64,000 bases of DNA from Gemmobacter nectariphilus DSM 15620 (GTDB taxonomy: Bacteria > Pseudomonadota > Alphaproteobacteria > Rhodobacterales > Rhodobacteraceae), in NCBI RefSeq assembly GCF_000429765.1, contig NZ_AUCM01000008.1, positions 147,430-211,429 of the forward strand, read 5' to 3'. The notes under the pieces are model-generated. The model worked only from the letters and a program-made list of their open reading frames with translations, was not told the origin of the DNA and did not search any database. Within the stretch, counting starts at the first letter, position 1. Every line of letters starts with the position of its first letter. Positions 1-8,402 of this stretch are shown here, piece after piece. The translations under genes were made by a program, and so were the position numbers.

Positions 1-13
1 CCGCCCCGATCAT
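1..13 (-). CDS. phage head closure/adaptor protein, first codons only
   Basis: An ATG preceded by a good GGAGG ribosome site (18-23 on the plus strand) overlaps the stop of the head-tail connector gene by a few bases. The first residues read MIGA, and the gene then leaves the window. In HK97-like head modules the gene after the gp6-like connector is usually the head closure protein, so position suggests that product. Only four codons are visible, so the product is an inference. Confidence 0.4.
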
Positions 14-528
14 ACGAACCTCCAGCGCAATGCCGCGACCAGCGCACCGACGGTCATCGGCACATCCGTGGCAATCGTTCCTGTGACGACCGTCTCGCGG
101 TTCATATACCAGTGCGCGACCAGCATCTTGACCGCAGCCTGCGCGGCAGGCAGCCGCTCTGGCGGCATCTGGCAGGTATAGGTGACCCGCAAGGTGCCAG
201 TGACGCCCTCGGCCGTGACGGCCGCTCCGGCGCCTATTGCCTCGATGATCACATCGACCGCGACATCGTCGACCGTCGCGGCGACCGTCACGACATCCGG
301 CATGGCCAGCACATGCGGGCCCGGCCCTTCGAAATCCTGCCGCCATGTCTGGGGCATGATCGCCCGGCCCAGCACACCGCCCCAGCCATCCAGCCAGGCA
401 GTCGCCGCATCGGCAAGCGCGCCGATCAGCCCATCCTCATCTCCATGGTCGACGCGCAGAAAGGCCTTCAGGTCAGAAACCCCGACCACCTCTGCGGTGG
501 CCGGGGTGACAAGCACCGGGACGGACAT
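10..528 (-). CDS. phage head-tail connector protein (gp6-like)
   Basis: This 172-residue protein looks like the gp6-like/Phage_connect_1 family that forms the ring joining the portal to the head closure protein. It opens with a short segment matching the family's N-terminal helix (VSDLKAFLRVDHGDED, about residues 17-32) and continues with helical and beta segments ending in ALVAALRWRFV. It follows the capsid genes in the usual HK97 order and overlaps the next gene start. It belongs to the leftward late operon, which is probably transcribed from beyond 7.5 kb. The family call rests on the N-terminal pattern and gene order. Confidence 0.75.
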   Translation of the reverse strand: MSVPVLVTPATAEVVGVSDLKAFLRVDHGDEDGLIGALADAATAWLDGWGGVLGRAIMPQTWRQDFEGPGPHVLAMPDVVTVAATVDDVAVDVIIEAIGAGAAVTAEGVTGTLRVTYTCQMPPERLPAAQAAVKMLVAHWYMNRETVVTGTIATDVPMTVGALVAALRWRFV

Positions 529-529
529 G

Positions 530-808
530 TCAGGACTTTGCCCCTTTCGCCTTGGGCGCGATCTCCGTCGGCTCCGAGGCCTCCGTCGGTTCGGTGGGCG
601 CCGTCGGTTCGGTGGGCTCCGTCGGCTCCGTCGGCGCCGTCGGCTCCGTCAGCTCGATCGCCGGGGCGCCCGTGCCGTCGCCGGCTTCGGCGTCCAGCGG
701 AACGGCCAGCCGCGCGGCGACAAGCCGGTCAACCTCCTGGTCGGAAAACCCCGCCACCTCGCCGCGATTCCACAGGCGATGCGGGCGAACGAAACGAACC
801 AGCCTCAT
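530..808 (-). CDS. small phage protein with Thr-Glu-Pro repeats
   Basis: I do not recognise this 92-residue protein. Its first 45 residues are an ordinary mixed sequence (RLVRFVRPHRLWNRGEVAGF near the start). From about residue 52 it becomes an almost pure run of TEP/TAP triplets, then ends with a short basic tail. The DNA shows this as tandem 9-base units around 580-655. It sits between the capsid-associated 153-residue protein and the connector and overlaps its upstream neighbour by 4 bases, so it is co-translated with head genes. A minor structural role is plausible but not shown. Confidence 0.6.
   Translation of the reverse strand: MRLVRFVRPHRLWNRGEVAGFSDQEVDRLVAARLAVPLDAEAGDGTGAPAIELTEPTAPTEPTEPTEPTAPTEPTEASEPTEIAPKAKGAKS
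580..655. repeat. tandem 9-base units encoding Thr-Glu-Pro
   Basis: Near-identical units of the kind GGCTCCGTC / GGTTCGGTG repeat across this stretch and encode the TEP/TAP tail of the small phage protein. Such repeats tend to gain and lose units by slippage. Confidence 0.7.
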
Positions 809-1266
809 TGCGGCAGGCGGTCCATGCCGCCAAAGACGATCACCGACGACAGCGCGGCGGTATCGGTGTTGGCCGCCGACAGGTTCGGCGTGAAGTTCAG
901 GCGCAGATAGCGCCCCGCCCCGGCCAGGCTGACATTGGCCGTCAGCTCCCCGGTCACGGTGCCGCCGCCGCTCGGGCCGGTGGCCACGGTGACCGCCGTT
1001 GCCGCTTCCAGCACTTCGGACCCGGAAAGGTTCGACGCGTCGCCCGTGTCGATATCCCAGGCGATGGTCAGCGTGGCCGAGGCGGCCAGCGTGGCGGTGA
1101 ACGGGATCACCACCTGACAGGACTGCGGCCAGCCCATGGCAGCGCGGTCAAGGATGACGCCGACGACTTCGGTATTGTCGCCCGTGCTGCCGGCCGTCGC
1201 GGCGGCATTGGCACTGGCGCGGCGAGCGGCGATCAGATCGCCGATGGCGCGGATTTGCGTGGTCAT
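805..1266 (-). CDS. putative capsid decoration or head structural protein
   Basis: This 153-residue protein follows the major capsid gene directly, where HK97-type phages often encode a decoration or head-stabilising protein. I chose the ATG at 1266 because a GGAG ribosome site lies about 9 bases upstream; an upstream in-frame start would overrun that signal. The N-terminus is a short helix (TTQIRAIGDLIAARRASANAA). The rest is rich in alternating small and beta-forming residues and ends in VIVFGGMDRLPQ, consistent with an all-beta surface protein. No specific family motif was recognised, so the role is inferred from position. Confidence 0.6.
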   Translation of the reverse strand: MTTQIRAIGDLIAARRASANAAATAGSTGDNTEVVGVILDRAAMGWPQSCQVVIPFTATLAASATLTIAWDIDTGDASNLSGSEVLEAATAVTVATGPSGGGTVTGELTANVSLAGAGRYLRLNFTPNLSAANTDTAALSSVIVFGGMDRLPQ

Positions 1267-1341
1267 GTCTGGATCTCCAAAGGCCGCACGGGCCAAGCGA
1301 AGTGGGATGGTGCGGGCCGGGCTGACCCCGGCCCGTCAGGC

Positions 1342-2646
1342 TCAGGCGCCAGGCGCCCAGGTGACGCCGGTCAGAACCGCCAGCGCGGCCAGATGCCGCA
1401 TGCCGATGTCGTGCTGCACGATGGCGCGCATCACGGTTTCATCGCGGCTGAACGCGGCCTGCATGTTTCCGGCGGCGTCCTTGTAGGCGGCCTCGGTCGA
1501 CATCGCGATCTCGATGCCCATGTGCTCGCCGACGACCACCTGCGCGAAATCGGCCAGATACAGCTCCGATTCGGTGCCGCCGCCCAGATTGATCGGGACC
1601 TGCGTCGTGATGCGGAACGGCTTGTTGCGCAGCATCCCATTCGCCATTTCCGGAAAGGCGAAGTTGCCGTTGCCGTCGCGCAGGTTCTGCAGAAACAGCG
1701 CGGTGCGCGGCGCCATGACCCAGCCGGGGCGGATCATCGGCACATCGGCATTCAGGATCGCCAGTTCCATCCGCGCCAGATCGTTGGTCACCTTGGCGAG
1801 GTCCGGGGTGGCCGTCATGGTCAGGATGTGGCTGGTTTCATAGACGGTGCCCAGCAGCTGGTAGCGCAACCCCTTCGGCGAATAGTCCGACCCGGCCCCG
1901 CGCAGGAAGGCCAGATCGGTGCGGATTCCGATCGAGGCGACGATGTCGTCGCGCACCAGCCGGTCGACCGCCACGCCCGAGGCGCGCAGCAGATCGTTCG
2001 AAATCGGGATCAGCGAGGCCAGCTTCTTGGCCGACAGCTTCACCTGGCCGAATTGCATATCGGTGGCCGGCACATCCTGCTGCTCCCCGATATAGCTGGC
2101 CGACGACCCCGTCGCCTGACGGTTCATGGTCAGGTTCGCATTGGGCATCGGAACGGTCACCGGGTTCAGCGACATGATGACCGATGCCGGGCGCAGCAGC
2201 TCGATGATCTCGGCCGAGACATCCTCGGGCACCAGATACCCGCCCGCCGGGCCAGACCCCATGTTCTGGCTGGCGAACAGGCCGCTGTCGCCATTGGCCT
2301 CGGCGATCTGCGAGGCCAGATACACATTGCCACCGGCCGCCGCCAACGTGCGCACCGCACGGGCAAAGGTCAGGCCCTTTTCGGCGGGCTGCGCGGGGGC
2401 GCCGGCCCCGCGCGGGGTCGCACCGGGCAGCGGCGCGGCAGGACGTGCGGCGGCGGCCTTGCGGCGTTCCAGATCTTCGGCGCGGGCAAGCTCGGCCGCG
2501 ACCTTGTCGTCCTCTGCCTTCAGCGCCTCGAAGCTCGCCAGCTGCTCGGCGGTCATGTCGTCGCCCTCGGGCACGGCGGCCACCATGGCCTCCATCTTGT
2601 CGATGATGCCCGCGCGGCGGGCCTTCAGTTGTGCGATGCGATCCAT
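1342..2646 (-). CDS. phage major capsid protein, HK97 family
   Basis: This protein builds the icosahedral shell. The 434 residues show the classic layout. A charged coiled-coil scaffold (delta) domain fills about residues 1-70 (DRIAQLKARRAGIIDKMEAM). A flexible Ala/Pro-rich linker follows, with the probable protease cleavage region near residues 85-110. The HK97 core then carries typical segments such as GGYLVPEDVSAEIIELLRP and GWVMAPRTALFLQNL. The prohead protease and portal genes lie immediately upstream in transcription order. Length and order match HK97-like phages. Confidence 0.93.
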   Translation of the reverse strand: MDRIAQLKARRAGIIDKMEAMVAAVPEGDDMTAEQLASFEALKAEDDKVAAELARAEDLERRKAAAARPAAPLPGATPRGAGAPAQPAEKGLTFARAVRTLAAAGGNVYLASQIAEANGDSGLFASQNMGSGPAGGYLVPEDVSAEIIELLRPASVIMSLNPVTVPMPNANLTMNRQATGSSASYIGEQQDVPATDMQFGQVKLSAKKLASLIPISNDLLRASGVAVDRLVRDDIVASIGIRTDLAFLRGAGSDYSPKGLRYQLLGTVYETSHILTMTATPDLAKVTNDLARMELAILNADVPMIRPGWVMAPRTALFLQNLRDGNGNFAFPEMANGMLRNKPFRITTQVPINLGGGTESELYLADFAQVVVGEHMGIEIAMSTEAAYKDAAGNMQAAFSRDETVMRAIVQHDIGMRHLAALAVLTGVTWAPGA

Positions 2647-2648
2647 CG

Positions 2649-3596
2649 TCAGCTCCAGTTTGCGGCCCGACGCCGCGTTTCAACTTCGGCAGCCGCCAGC
2701 GCACGGCGGCCCCCCGGTCTTGCCCCGGTGCGCCGGGAACCTGTGGCCAGCACGCTCTCCAGCGTGCCGATGCGGTCGGCCATGCCGACCTTGACGGCGC
2801 GGTCTGCCGACAGCATGCCGCCCTGTCCGAAATCGCTGCGGATCGTCTCCAGGCTGACCCGGCGCCCGCGCGCCACATCGGCGAAGAACACCGCCTCGGC
2901 CGCGTCGACATCGGCCTGCAGCGCCGCGCGCCCCTCTTCGGTGCCGGGGTCCGCGCGCTTCAAAGGTGCGCCGCTGCTGACGATCTCATAGGCCCGCCGG
3001 CCGTCCTGCCCGACCGCCTCTTGCCGGGTGACGGTCGCAACGACGCCCAGCGACCCGGCATAGGCGGATCGGTCCATGACGATCTCGCGCGCCTGACTGG
3101 ACAGCCAATAGGCGGCACTTGCGCAGGATCCCGTGACAAAGGCCGTCACCGGCTTGGCCGAGGCGGCGATTTCATCGGCAGCCTCGCCAAGGCCCGACAC
3201 GATCCCGCCGGGGCTGTCGACCAGCAGCACGATGCGATCGACCTGTTCGCTGGCATTGGCCACCCGCAGATCGCGCATCATGGTGGCCAGCGACGTGCCG
3301 TCGCTGCTGGCGCTGATCATGCTGGACCGCGGGAAGATCGGCCCCAGCATGGGGATGATGGCGGCGCCATCGCGCTGGGTGGCATTGGCTGCACCATCCA
3401 GCGGTGCGCCGACAGCGGCCAGCGCCGACCAGCTGGCGCCGATGGTCTGGTGGTGGGCATCGCTTGCGATCCGGGCCAGCACATCGGCATCCAGCGCGCG
3501 CGCCGCGATGGCCTCGATCGCCTGCAGATACTCGGGCACGATTGCCCAGGGGTGCGCGCGGATTGCCGCGACCAGCGCGGACAGGTCATTTCGCAT
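2649..3596 (-). CDS. S49-family (SppA-like) prohead protease
   Basis: This serine peptidase probably cleaves the capsid scaffold domain during head maturation. The 315-residue form starts at MRNDLSALV, because the longer frame overlaps the portal gene with no better signal. The S49 core is visible: LLVDSPGGIVSG near residue 125, the nucleophile region SCASAAYW with Ser about 160, and a candidate general-base Lys about 213 in GAPLKRADPG. It overlaps the portal stop by 11 bases and ends 3 bases before the capsid start. Many HK97-like phages use an S49/ClpP-type enzyme here instead of a U35 protease. Confidence 0.88.
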   Translation of the reverse strand: MRNDLSALVAAIRAHPWAIVPEYLQAIEAIAARALDADVLARIASDAHHQTIGASWSALAAVGAPLDGAANATQRDGAAIIPMLGPIFPRSSMISASSDGTSLATMMRDLRVANASEQVDRIVLLVDSPGGIVSGLGEAADEIAASAKPVTAFVTGSCASAAYWLSSQAREIVMDRSAYAGSLGVVATVTRQEAVGQDGRRAYEIVSSGAPLKRADPGTEEGRAALQADVDAAEAVFFADVARGRRVSLETIRSDFGQGGMLSADRAVKVGMADRIGTLESVLATGSRRTGARPGGRRALAAAEVETRRRAANWS

Positions 3597-4881
3597 TGGT
3601 GGTCTCCGGCTGGGTCTGGGATTGGGTGTCAGGCGCGGGGGCCGGCGCACCAGCCAGACCCATGTTGCCGGGGCGCCAGTATTCGGTGCCTGCCGCGCCC
3701 GGAATGTCCTGTTCGTTCTCGCGCCGGCGCAGCTCGTTGGCGTTGACGATTCCCATCTGGCGTTGCAGCCAATAGGCCTCCATCCGGCTCTTCAGATCGC
3801 CGCGCACCAGCGCATCGGTCAGGTGTTCGAAATACTGGCCGTCGCCCGCGAACTGCCGGGTCGCCGCCTGTGCCACCCGGGCATAGTGCGGGCCAAGGTG
3901 ATAGATCACGAACTCCAGCGACTGGTGTTCGATGTTGTTGTTGGTCGACCGCGACAGATCGAAGATCAGATGCGGTGGCACGCCCCAGATGCGGGCCAGG
4001 TCCACCACCTGAAACTGCCGGGTTTCCACGAACTGCGACTGCCGCATGTCGTGGTTCAGGAACTGCACCGACAATTCCTGATCCAGCACCGCGACAAGAT
4101 CGGCATCGGCGCCAGCGTGCTGGGCGTTCCAGTCCTGCCGCATGCGGCGCTTGTCGTCAGGGCCGATCGTGTGCTTGCTGGTCAGCACCGTGCTGGGCCG
4201 CCCGCCCTTGTTCCAGAACCGCGCCGCATGATCGGCGGTGGCAATGGCACCCCCCAGCGCATCGCGGGCATAGGCCACCGGGTTCAGCCCCAGCAGGCCA
4301 TCCCGGCTCATGCCGCGCACATGCCAGATGTCGCGGGCCGCGAACCGCTCGCGCGTGCCATCGGGCAGCGTGGCGTCATAGAACAGCACCTGCCCCTCGG
4401 CCCGGTCGAAATACTCCGACACCAGCACAGAACCGGATTTCAGCCGGGTCAGCGCCACCGGCCGCGCGGCCCGGTCGCGGCTGACATAGGCATAGAAATT
4501 CCCTGTCAGCAGCAGGTCGGTCATCAGCAGCTCGAAGAAATCGAACGGCGTCTGATGCGCATTCGGGCGCCGTGCCAACAGCTCCTCGACCGGATCGCCC
4601 GAGGCCAGCTGGCGCCCGGACGGCGTGCGCAGATACAGGTGCAGCGGCGTCATCGCAAAGACCCCGGCCAGCACCCGCAGCGCCTGCAAGGTGGCCGGGA
4701 TCGACAGTGCCGCGCCTTCGGTCACCCGCACGCCCGCCTTGGACACGCTGCCGACGCCGACCAGCCCCTTCCACTGACCTTCGCTCTGGACCGATGCGGC
4801 GGCAGCCGTCACCGGCGGCTCGGCCCGCGCAGCCGTCTGATCCTGCCGAATGGCAGGGCGCAGGAAATCCATCAGGCCCAT
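3586..4881 (-). CDS. phage portal protein, HK97 family
   Basis: This is the dodecameric portal at the packaging vertex, through which DNA enters and leaves the head. The 431-residue length and the internal sequence fit the HK97 portal family: VGSVSKAGVRVTEGAAL near residue 43, RDIWHVRGMSRDGLLGLNP in the middle, and WGVPPHLIFDLSRSTNNNIE about residue 270. It lies between the large terminase (4 bases away) and the prohead protease in the canonical packaging order. The C-terminal tail is rich in Pro, Ala and Gln, as is common for portals. Confidence 0.92.
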   Translation of the reverse strand: MGLMDFLRPAIRQDQTAARAEPPVTAAAASVQSEGQWKGLVGVGSVSKAGVRVTEGAALSIPATLQALRVLAGVFAMTPLHLYLRTPSGRQLASGDPVEELLARRPNAHQTPFDFFELLMTDLLLTGNFYAYVSRDRAARPVALTRLKSGSVLVSEYFDRAEGQVLFYDATLPDGTRERFAARDIWHVRGMSRDGLLGLNPVAYARDALGGAIATADHAARFWNKGGRPSTVLTSKHTIGPDDKRRMRQDWNAQHAGADADLVAVLDQELSVQFLNHDMRQSQFVETRQFQVVDLARIWGVPPHLIFDLSRSTNNNIEHQSLEFVIYHLGPHYARVAQAATRQFAGDGQYFEHLTDALVRGDLKSRMEAYWLQRQMGIVNANELRRRENEQDIPGAAGTEYWRPGNMGLAGAPAPAPDTQSQTQPETTNAK

Positions 4882-4884
4882 GGG

Positions 4885-6588
4885 CTACATCCCCGTGTAA
4901 ACGAACTTGGCGGGTTTGGCCGCCACCGGGTCGCGCATCATCAGCATCACGCTGTTGGCGGTTGCGACCAGCGGGTCGATCTTGGCCTTGCCGGCCACTT
5001 CCTTGGTGATCCGCATGGCGGACCCCTTCACCTCGGGTTTGGCATTGCCCACGGTCCAGGCCATCATCGGTTGCCCGCAATGCCGGAAGGTCTTCTGCTT
5101 CAGCATCCGCTCCATGCCCCACCAGGCGGGCGACAGGCGCCAATCCTGCCCGATGGTCACCAGCTGCTCATAGGTCACGCCCACCCCGAAAAGGGCGTGC
5201 TGGATCGCGGCCAGGTTGGTGGTGTCCACGCCGATGGCGTTTTCCTCGGGCAGCAGCTCGGCCGCGATCAGCCGGGCGGCAATCTCGGCCACCCCGTTCA
5301 CATCGCCGCTGACGTCCTGATCATCCAGCAGCACCAGATCGCCATCCTGCTCGAAACCCTGCAGACGCGGGGCGATTTCCTTGCGTTCTTCCAGAACGTC
5401 AGGGTGCGCCCAGGCGCGCGCCCAATGCAGCCAGTGGCCGGTCTCGGCACAGCGACCGATCACCGAGACGCCGAACAGATCGTCAAGACCGCCGCCGTCG
5501 ATCCCCATCACGGCGACCTCACTGCGCGCGATCAGGGCATCCAGCGTCAGGCCGGCCTCGGCCGCAGCATCCCAATACTGCGCCCCGATCCAGCCCGCCG
5601 ACAGGCCGACGCCGATCTCGATGTTCAGATGCTGGCTGGCCCAGATTTGCTCGGCGTGCCGGTTGACACGGCCATTGTTTTCATAGTCATCGACCAGCGC
5701 CTGTTCGTCGATCGACAGGCCCAGGTTCGGCAGCACCAGCCGCCAGTTGCGCCGGTCGCGCCAGTAATCCTGATTGCGCTGTTGCTCGGCCGGGAATTCA
5801 TACAGCACCGGCAGCATGATCGGGGCTGGCCCGCCGCGCCCGTCGCGGATCTTGCGCGCCTTGTCCAGCTCGGTGCGCCAGACCCCGGCCGGGGGTTCGT
5901 CGCTTTGGGTGGTGATCATCAGCAGCTTGCCGCGCTGCTTGGTGATCCCGCCGCCCCTGATCTGCTGCATGACGGCCTGCGCCTTGGCCTTCTTGCCCAG
6001 CTCATGCACCTCGTCGATGATCGTCAGAACCGGGATTTCCCCGGTCACGATGCTGGTGTCGAAGGTCTTCACGTCCAGCGCCGTGCCCGTCTTGCGGCGG
6101 GTGATGGATTTCAGATGGTCCTGCACCTGAAAGGCATCGCGCAGCATCGGGTCCAGACGCACCATGCCCTGCGCCTGGTCAAAGCAGCGCTGGCTGATGT
6201 TTTGGCTGGGGCCGACCAGCAGCATCTGCCGGTTCGGCGCCTCTTCCATGAACAGCGCGGTCAGCCCCAGCCCCGCTGCATAGGTCGACTTGCTGTTCTT
6301 CTTCGGCACCATACACAGCAGTTCCCAGACGATGGGCTGCCATGTCTCGGGATCCTCGCTGGCAAAGAACGCGACCAGGATATCGCGAAACCATTCGCCG
6401 CAGGCTGTGGCCATCGCCGGATTTCCCGGCACGTCCGGCAAGCGCAGCCGGTTGAAGAACGCCAGCGCCCGCCGTGCCTTGTCCTCGTTCAGCGGGATGT
6501 CGGCAATCGGGGTTTCCCCGCGTTGCAGCTTGCCCCACCAGTCCGGGCAGGCGAACCGCGGAAACTTGTCAATGGCGGACATCGCCAC
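4885..6588 (-). CDS. terminase large subunit
   Basis: This is the DNA packaging motor and headful/cos nuclease. The 567 residues contain an adenine-binding N-terminal region and a Walker A-like loop (VPKKNSKST, about residues 94-102, the variant typical of terminases). A Walker B with catalytic Glu (LTIIDEVHEL) lies near residue 190. C-terminal nuclease acidic segments include VMGIDGGGLDDLFG and GVDTTNLAAIQ. It overlaps the small terminase gene by 20 bases and precedes the portal. Two closely spaced starts (6588 and 6582) are possible. Confidence 0.93.
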   Translation of the reverse strand: MAMSAIDKFPRFACPDWWGKLQRGETPIADIPLNEDKARRALAFFNRLRLPDVPGNPAMATACGEWFRDILVAFFASEDPETWQPIVWELLCMVPKKNSKSTYAAGLGLTALFMEEAPNRQMLLVGPSQNISQRCFDQAQGMVRLDPMLRDAFQVQDHLKSITRRKTGTALDVKTFDTSIVTGEIPVLTIIDEVHELGKKAKAQAVMQQIRGGGITKQRGKLLMITTQSDEPPAGVWRTELDKARKIRDGRGGPAPIMLPVLYEFPAEQQRNQDYWRDRRNWRLVLPNLGLSIDEQALVDDYENNGRVNRHAEQIWASQHLNIEIGVGLSAGWIGAQYWDAAAEAGLTLDALIARSEVAVMGIDGGGLDDLFGVSVIGRCAETGHWLHWARAWAHPDVLEERKEIAPRLQGFEQDGDLVLLDDQDVSGDVNGVAEIAARLIAAELLPEENAIGVDTTNLAAIQHALFGVGVTYEQLVTIGQDWRLSPAWWGMERMLKQKTFRHCGQPMMAWTVGNAKPEVKGSAMRITKEVAGKAKIDPLVATANSVMLMMRDPVAAKPAKFVYTGM

Positions 6589-7039
6589 GCGCCTCCAGTT
6601 GCAGTTCCGCCATCAGTTCGGCCTCGGCATCCTTCGCCGCCAGGGCCCGCTCTTCCTTCTTGCCGACCTTCTCGCCCCTGACCTGCTGGGCTAGCTGGCG
6701 TTCGACCTCCATCCGGTCGCTGCGATCCATCAGCTGCACGAACAGACGCATGGCGCCGACGTTGCCCTTGGCGGCTTGTTCCCACACCATCATCATCTGC
6801 TCGGCATCCATCTGAGCCCGGGCTTTTTCCCGTTCCTCAAGCACGGCTCTAAAATGGCGCTTCAGCGTTGCGAGCGAACACCCAATGGCGTCAGCGATGA
6901 TCTGATTTGACTTCCCCTGCGCCAGCAACAGCTTGACTTTATTGCGATTTCTCTCTGTCACCTCAAACGCCGGTCGCCCACGCTTGCCCTTGCCAGCGCG
7001 AACCGGGTTCCCGAACAGGTCGAAAATCACGTCGTCCAA
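6569..7039 (-). CDS. terminase small subunit (DNA-recognition)
   Basis: This is the probable packaging-site recognition subunit, about 156 residues. I place the start at a TTG (7039) because GGAG lies 9 bases upstream; a GTG at 7030 is the alternative. Visible are a helix-turn-helix-like segment (KSNQIIADAIGCSLATLKRH, about residues 45-64), then a long charged helical part. Its 3' end overlaps the large terminase start by 20 bases, the usual TerS-TerL coupling. The identification comes from the HTH, length and position; sequence conservation in this family is low. Confidence 0.75.
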   Translation of the reverse strand: MDDVIFDLFGNPVRAGKGKRGRPAFEVTERNRNKVKLLLAQGKSNQIIADAIGCSLATLKRHFRAVLEEREKARAQMDAEQMMMVWEQAAKGNVGAMRLFVQLMDRSDRMEVERQLAQQVRGEKVGKKEERALAAKDAEAELMAELQLEARGDVRH

Positions 7040-7163
7040 GAAAAAAATCTCCAGATGAGGGAGAGCGCCGGTTCCTGGGCCGGGGGCGGCTGGAGGATCG
7101 ACCCCCCCTCCCCCCCTCGGCCGCCCTGTGGCGGCGGCGCCACACCCGGCGCCGGCGCGGCGG

Positions 7164-7547
7164 TCAGCGGCCCGGGTCGCCCGGCACCGGCCGGTCCCGC
7201 TGCTCTGCGCGCTGCTTCGCGCCATTGTGGCAGGCCGCGCACAGGCACTGCAGGTTCGACCGATCCCAGAACAGCGCCTCGCTGCCCCGATGCGGCGTGA
7301 TGTGGTCGGCGACGTGATCGGGCGCCTTTCCCTTCACGCTCGACAGCCGACCCAGAGGCGCCAAGGCATCACAGGCCGGCGTCAAGGTCGGATGCCCGCG
7401 CCCGCAGCGCGCGCACCGGAAGTGCGCCTCCAGCAGAACCTGCCAGCGCAGCTCGCGCCAGCGCTGTGTGTGATAGAGCGCGCGGATCGGGTTCAGTGCT
7501 GCGCGGCGCCGATCGTTCTCGGCCTCGCCGCCCAGATACTTCGCCAT
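7164..7547 (-). CDS. phage HNH endonuclease
   Basis: This small HNH nuclease is of the kind that sits directly before terminase genes in HK97-type phages and assists cos cleavage by the terminase. The 127-residue form begins at MAKYLGGEAEND. Visible parts are a first Cys pair (CARCGRG, about residue 43), the HNH core VADHITPHRGS near residue 80, a downstream Asn-containing segment (NLQCLCAACHN) with a second Cys pair, and a basic tail. It is the first gene after the terminator at 7604-7637, so it opens the late operon. The HNH-TerS-TerL order supports the role. Confidence 0.85.
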   Translation of the reverse strand: MAKYLGGEAENDRRRAALNPIRALYHTQRWRELRWQVLLEAHFRCARCGRGHPTLTPACDALAPLGRLSSVKGKAPDHVADHITPHRGSEALFWDRSNLQCLCAACHNGAKQRAEQRDRPVPGDPGR

Positions 7548-7603
7548 GGGCGCGGGCCGATGGCCACCGTCCTTCAGTCGCCTGATGCGCACCTGACCCT
7601 CTG

Positions 7604-7637
7604 GAAAAGCAAAAGCCCCGAGCGGATCGCTCAGGGC
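7604..7637 (-). terminator. intrinsic terminator between early and late leftward genes
   Basis: On the minus strand a 10-base-pair stem (GCCCTGAGCG with CGCTCGGGGC, one A.C mismatch, 3-base loop) is followed by CTTTTGCTTTTCC. It lies between the stop of the NusG-like gene and the start of the HNH/terminase operon, so unmodified leftward transcription should stop here. Confidence 0.7.
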
Positions 7638-7730
7638 ACATTGAAGGCGTGTCGGACAGGCGTGTAACCCATCCCCGCCGACCACCAACCGGGGCGCAAG
7701 GCCCTGATACAGGGCGGGCTTGCCGGCATA

Positions 7731-7749
7731 GGTCTGATGGGTTCAGACC
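7731..7749. other. short hairpin downstream of the NusG-like gene
   Basis: GGTCTGA and TCAGACC form a perfect 7-base-pair stem with a 5-base loop. Together with a nearby GCCCTGATACAGGGC hairpin (about 7701-7715) it lies in the transcribed 225-base gap before the late terminator. It is a candidate RNA site for loading an antiterminator; that role is inference. Confidence 0.4.
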
Positions 7750-7772
7750 ATAGGCGGGGTGATTCGCGGCTG

Positions 7773-8402
7773 TCAAGCCTGTTTGCGCAGCCCCACCAGA
7801 TCAGCGGCCTGCGCACTCACCAGAACCTCGCCGCCAAAGAGGCTCATCCGCACGGTCGCCCCGCCATCGGCATTCAGCTCGACCACCTCGCAGCGCGCAC
7901 CGGCAAAGGCGCCGCCAGTGAACAGGGCAGCCTCTCCCGGCCGGGCCAGCGCGGCCGCCCGGCGCTGCGCGGCCTTGACCTTGCGGGCCGCCTCGCCCTT
8001 TGCATCAAGCTGACGCATGGCATGGATTTGCCGCAGGCGGTCAGGATCCAGCACGCCCCACTGACCGTCCGACCGACACAGGGCGCCGGTGATGAATGGA
8101 CAGGTCAGCACGGCATGGCGCACGGGATCGCCGCGGAACCGGGCGAAGACATAGCCAGGCAGATAGCGGCGGGCATAGTCGCGCGCCTTGCCGTGGCGGG
8201 TGACGCGCCGCATCTGGACCGGGTGGAACGCATAGACCCCGCGCAGGCGCAGCCACGCCTCGGCCTGATCCTCGCGCTGGGGCGTCACGCGCAGGGCATA
8301 CCAGCGCGACGGTCCGGGCGTGACGATGGCGCCCTTGGCGCTGCCCAGTGTGACGGTATCCCCGATCGAGAGGGCGAGGAACGAGCGATGGGCGGGCATC
8401 AT
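7773..8402 (-). CDS. NusG-family transcription antitermination protein (phage paralog)
   Basis: This NusG/RfaH-type elongation factor has 209 residues. After a 30-residue extension, the NGN domain shows SRWYALRVTPQREDQAEAWL (about 32-51) and RYLPGYVFARF (about 79-89). A C-terminal KOW domain follows (GEAALFTGGAFAGARCEVVEL, about 155-175). NusG paralogs bind RNA polymerase and suppress pausing or termination at specific operons. Here it is the last gene of the leftward early operon, directly before the terminator that separates it from the late genes, which makes it a candidate late-gene antiterminator. It overlaps its upstream neighbour by 4 bases. Confidence 0.85.
   Translation of the reverse strand: MMPAHRSFLALSIGDTVTLGSAKGAIVTPGPSRWYALRVTPQREDQAEAWLRLRGVYAFHPVQMRRVTRHGKARDYARRYLPGYVFARFRGDPVRHAVLTCPFITGALCRSDGQWGVLDPDRLRQIHAMRQLDAKGEAARKVKAAQRRAAALARPGEAALFTGGAFAGARCEVVELNADGGATVRMSLFGGEVLVSAQAADLVGLRKQA

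Noticed and set aside
112..2991. 959-residue plus-strand open frame
   Set aside because: It is antisense to the capsid and connector genes, has no domain and an Arg/Gly/His-rich composition typical of high-GC shadow frames.
3133..6681. 1182-residue plus-strand open frame
   Set aside because: Antisense shadow of the protease, portal and terminase genes; no recognisable domain.
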